Shown piece by piece: positions 61,194 through 64,000 of a DNA stretch of 64,000 nt. The translations under genes were made by a program, and so were the position numbers. The stretch is taken from NCBI RefSeq assembly GCF_013114595.1, contig NZ_VTXE01000012.1, forward strand, positions 1 through 64,000, in the 5' to 3' direction. The notes under the pieces were generated by a model. The model was not told the origin of the DNA and did no database searches. It saw nothing but the letters and a program-made list of their open reading frames with translations. The DNA comes from Vibrio sp. 99-8-1 (GTDB lineage: Bacteria; Pseudomonadota; Gammaproteobacteria; Enterobacterales; Vibrionaceae). Each line of letters starts with the position of its first letter. Within the stretch, counting starts at the first letter, position 1.

Positions 61194-61225
61194 AATGTCA
61201 GCATAATTATCCAAAGGCTAAAATT

Positions 61226-62671
61226 ATGACTAAAATTAAGAATCCAAAAGCAAAACCAGCAACACGTATTGAGCACGATCTACTCGGCGAACGTCATGTT
61301 CCTAACGATGCTTACTACGGTATTCACACTCTTCGAGCTATCGAAAACTTCAATATTTCCAACAACACCATTTCTGACGTACCAGAATTTGTTCGCGGCA
61401 TGGTAATGACCAAAAAAGCTGCCACATTAGCAAACAAAGAGCTGAGCGTTATTCCTAGCCAAGTAGCAAATTACATCATTCAAGCGTGTGACGTTATTCT
61501 TGAAAGTGGTAAATGCATGGATCAGTTCCCTTCGGATGTATTCCAAGGTGGCGCAGGTACATCAGTCAACATGAACACTAATGAAGTAATTGCCAACGTT
61601 GCGTTAGAGTTAATGGGAAAAGAAAAAGGTCAATACGAGTTTATTAACCCAAATGACCATGTAAACAAAAGCCAGTCGACCAACTGTGCTTACCCGACAG
61701 GATTCCGCGTCGCTGTATACAACAGTATACAAAAGCTTATTGACGCCGTTGAATACCTTAAAGGGGCATTTGAACTAAAAAGCCAAGAGTTCGATAAAGT
61801 TCTGAAAATGGGCAGAACTCAGCTTCAAGACGCTGTTCCTATGACTGTAGGACAAGAGTTTAAAGCGTGGGCCGTCACCATAGACGAAGATATTCGTAAC
61901 TTAAGATACACATCCAAACTATTGCTAGAAGTGAATTTAGGTGCAACCGCTATTGGTACTGGTCTAAATGCGGCTGATGGTTACCAAGTTCTTGCCGTTA
62001 AGCACCTTGCTGATGTATCAGGTTTAAAATGCGTTCCAGCGGAGAACCTGATAGAAGCAACTTCAGATTGTGGCGCTTACGTAATGGTTCATGGCTCACT
62101 AAAACGCTTAGCCGTAAAATTATCCAAGATCTGTAATGACCTTCGTTTACTTTCATCAGGACCAAGAGCTGGTTTTAACGAACTCAATTTACCAGAGCTA
62201 CAGGCAGGATCTTCTATTATGCCTGCAAAAGTTAACCCTGTGGTTCCAGAAGTCGTTAACCAAGTCTGCTTTAAAGTGATGGGTAACGATACCACCATCT
62301 CTTTTGCCGCTGAAGGTGGTCAATTACAACTTAACGTAATGGAACCAGTTATTGCACAAAGCATGTTCGAATCACTCGACCTTCTTAAAAATGCTTGTAT
62401 TAACCTACGTGACAAGTGTGTAGATGGCATCACAGTAAACAAAGAAGTATGTGAAGCGTTTGTGTTCAACTCTATTGGTATTGTGACCTACCTGAATCCA
62501 TATATTGGCCATCACGAAGGCGATATCGTCGGCAAAATCTGCGCAGATACCGGCAAGAGTGTTCGCGAAGTAGTACTTGAACGAGGACTACTGACAGAAG
62601 ATGAGCTTAACGACATTTTCTCTGTCGGCAATCTAATGAAGCCGCAATATAAAGCGAAACGCTACGATTAG
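61226..62671 (+). CDS. aspA: Aspartate ammonia-lyase (aspartase)
   Basis: 481 aa, fumarase/aspartase superfamily. [63 protein letters not shown] (substrate Ser/Thr) and the mobile catalytic loop signature [20 protein letters not shown] are present. It converts aspartate to fumarate and ammonia, feeding fumarate respiration or the TCA cycle. It precedes dcuA with a terminator-like hairpin between them. Confidence 0.97.
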   Translation: MTKIKNPKAKPATRIEHDLLGERHVPNDAYYGIHTLRAIENFNISNNTISDVPEFVRGMVMTKKAATLANKELSVIPSQVANYIIQACDVILESGKCMDQFPSDVFQGGAGTSVNMNTNEVIANVALELMGKEKGQYEFINPNDHVNKSQSTNCAYPTGFRVAVYNSIQKLIDAVEYLKGAFELKSQEFDKVLKMGRTQLQDAVPMTVGQEFKAWAVTIDEDIRNLRYTSKLLLEVNLGATAIGTGLNAADGYQVLAVKHLADVSGLKCVPAENLIEATSDCGAYVMVHGSLKRLAVKLSKICNDLRLLSSGPRAGFNELNLPELQAGSSIMPAKVNPVVPEVVNQVCFKVMGNDTTISFAAEGGQLQLNVMEPVIAQSMFESLDLLKNACINLRDKCVDGITVNKEVCEAFVFNSIGIVTYLNPYIGHHEGDIVGKICADTGKSVREVVLERGLLTEDELNDIFSVGNLMKPQYKAKRYD

Positions 62672-62708
62672 CAGGGATAAGCAACGGAAAGGATTCCTCA
62701 AATTTAAC

Positions 62709-62736
62709 AAGGGCTTACACTTTAAGCCCTTTTTTA
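62709..62736 (+). terminator. Intrinsic terminator after aspA
   Basis: AAGGGCTT / AAGCCCTT with a 7-nt loop and T6, about 40 nt past aspA and 55 nt before dcuA. It may let some transcription through into dcuA. Confidence 0.82.
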
Positions 62737-62791
62737 AATCCAGTTTTTATTCTTTTACTACACATTTTAATAAAACTTTGAGGTACAACCT

Positions 62792-64000
62792 ATGGTTATG
62801 ATTCAATTATTGGTCGTTCTACTATTCATATTCTTGGGGGCAAGAATCGGTGGTATTGGTATCGGCTTTGCTGGTGGTGCAGGTGTGATCGCACTTACCA
62901 TGCTACTTGGACTAGACGCTGGTAGCATACCAGTTGACGTTATTCTAATTATCATGTCAGTTATCACTGCAATCGCGGCTATGCAAGTTGCTGGTGGTAT
63001 GGATTGGCTGGTTGATCTTGCTGAGCAATTTCTACGTAAAAATCCAAAACACATTACCTTTTACGCACCAATCGTTACTTACGTAATGACACTGCTTGCG
63101 GGTACAGGTCATACGGCATTCTCTACCTTGCCGGTTATCGCCGAAGTAGCAAAAGAGCAAGGAGTTCGTCCATCACGACCTCTATCTATTGCCGTTGTTG
63201 CCTCACAAATCGCGATTACAGCATCACCAATTTCAGCCGCGGTTGTTTTCTTCTCTGGGATTCTTGAGCCGCTAGGTGTTGATTACCTAACACTACTTGC
63301 GGTATGTATTCCAACAACATTCATTGCCTGTATGGTCGGTGCTTTTGTGGCCAACCTAATGGGTAAAGAACTCAAAGATGACGATGTTTATCAAGAGCGT
63401 TTAGCAAAAGGGCTAATTAAAATGAAAGGCGCAACAAAGCGTGACATTTTGCCTTCAGCTAAAACATCCGTTTACATCTTCTTAGCGGCAATCGTTGCGG
63501 TAGTCACCTACGCGACAATGATTAGTGGCACAGTAGGATTAATCGAAGAACCTACTATTGGCCGTAACCATGCCATTATGGCGCTTATGTTAACAGCGGC
63601 GACCGCCATTGTTATGATCACAAAGATTGACGCATCTCAAATCGCTAATGCTGCGACATTTAAGTCTGGTATGAGTGCTTGTGTGTGTGTTCTTGGTGTT
63701 GCATGGTTAGGTGATACCTTTGTTTCCAGCCACATTGCTGAAATCAAAGAGTTCTCTGCAAACCTTCTAGAACAGTATCCTTGGATGCTTGCGATTACTC
63801 TATTCTTTGCATCTATGCTGCTTTATTCTCAAGGCGCAACAACTACAGCGCTAATGCCAGCGGCACTTGCTATTGGTGTTGCACCACTGACTGCGGTTGC
63901 TTCTTTTGCTGCGGTAAGTGCACTGTTTGTACTACCAACATACCCTACACTGCTTGCAGCTGTTGAGATGGATGACACGGGCTCTACGCGTATTGGTAAA
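62792..64000 (+). CDS. dcuA: C4-dicarboxylate transporter DcuA, C-terminus cut by the window edge
   Basis: 403 codons are present; about 30 more are expected. GAGG stands 8 nt before the ATG. The protein starts MVMIQLLVVLLFIFLGARIG and runs GIGIGFAGGAGVIALTMLLG, IAEVAKEQGVRPSRPLSIAV, SQIAITASPISAAVVFFSG, SACVCVLGVAWLGDTFVSS, LYSQGATTTALMPAALAIGV and LPTYPTLLAAVEMDDTGSTR, closer to DcuA than DcuB. An inner-membrane antiporter for fumarate, succinate, malate and aspartate. It forms a functional pair with aspA upstream. Confidence 0.95.
   Translation, partial: MVMIQLLVVLLFIFLGARIGGIGIGFAGGAGVIALTMLLGLDAGSIPVDVILIIMSVITAIAAMQVAGGMDWLVDLAEQFLRKNPKHITFYAPIVTYVMTLLAGTGHTAFSTLPVIAEVAKEQGVRPSRPLSIAVVASQIAITASPISAAVVFFSGILEPLGVDYLTLLAVCIPTTFIACMVGAFVANLMGKELKDDDVYQERLAKGLIKMKGATKRDILPSAKTSVYIFLAAIVAVVTYATMISGTVGLIEEPTIGRNHAIMALMLTAATAIVMITKIDASQIANAATFKSGMSACVCVLGVAWLGDTFVSSHIAEIKEFSANLLEQYPWMLAITLFFASMLLYSQGATTTALMPAALAIGVAPLTAVASFAAVSALFVLPTYPTLLAAVEMDDTGSTRIGK

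Larger units (their letters stand above)
60879..61225. other. 347-nt region upstream of aspA
   Basis: No gene. It holds a CRP/FNR-like palindrome (61020-61035), an isolated TTGACA at 61060, a candidate promoter nearer to aspA (61165-61193), and a short GC-richer segment around 61115-61142 that stands out from the A/T-rich surroundings. Confidence 0.45.

Overview
This window is a gene-dense stretch of bacterial core chromosome. It looks like a member of the Vibrionaceae, most probably Vibrio. The evidence is an almost textbook AphA virulence/quorum-sensing regulator, an argininosuccinate lyase fused to an acetyltransferase domain (argHA), a DUF3624 protein, a free-standing glpX, and gammaproteobacterial gene order throughout. 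No rRNA, tRNA, insertion sequence, prophage, integron or CRISPR array is visible. All recognised genes are intact except the two cut by the window edges (tuf and dcuA).

Layout. 1-5.4 kb: str operon (rpsL-rpsG-fusA-tuf, minus strand) with the tRNA 2-thiouridylation relay genes tusDCB and the yheO regulator upstream. 5.5-9.7 kb: envelope and protein-folding genes (fkpA, a WD40 lipoprotein plus slyX, an isoaspartyl peptidase, slyD, yheV). 9.8-12.1 kb: the KefB/KefG electrophile-gated K+ efflux pair. 12.4-19.9 kb: the ABC-F gene yheS, a LysE exporter divergent from a MocR-type regulator, yheT-yheU, prkB and crp. 20.4-24.4 kb: groESL, a small DUF3624 membrane protein and a lipoprotein alkaline phosphatase. 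24.7-31.1 kb: arginine biosynthesis, argCBGH(A) divergent from argE. 31.3-34.9 kb: ppc and aphA. 35.1-40.3 kb: methionine biosynthesis metBL and metF with the repressor metJ and two clear MetJ box arrays. 40.3-50.4 kb: malic enzyme, rpmE, priA, cytR, ftsN, hslVU, menA, rraA and zapB. 50.7-56.8 kb: glycolysis and gluconeogenesis genes (glpX, tpiA, pfkA), a Cys-rich HTH regulator, small conserved proteins and fieF. 56.9-59.7 kb: the Cpx envelope-stress system. 59.8-64 kb: trmL, fxsA, and the aspartase-C4-dicarboxylate pair aspA-dcuA.

How the parts fit. Several regulons can be read directly from DNA: MetJ boxes in front of metB/metJ and metF, CpxR boxes between cpxP and cpxRA, sigma-32 promoters in front of groESL and hslVU, CRP-like sites before crp, and a perfect palindrome between the LysE exporter and its MocR neighbour. 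Carbon flow genes (ppc, malic enzyme, pfkA, tpiA, glpX, aspA, dcuA) lie among the amino-acid operons.

I did not find a convincing undescribed system. The items most worth a second look are overlapping, mutually exclusive hairpins between rpsG and fusA, the long aphA upstream region, the structured argH 3' region, a 12-nt element shared by the hslU and tpiA 3' ends, an acidic tail on RraA, a compact FtsN, and small uncharacterised conserved proteins.
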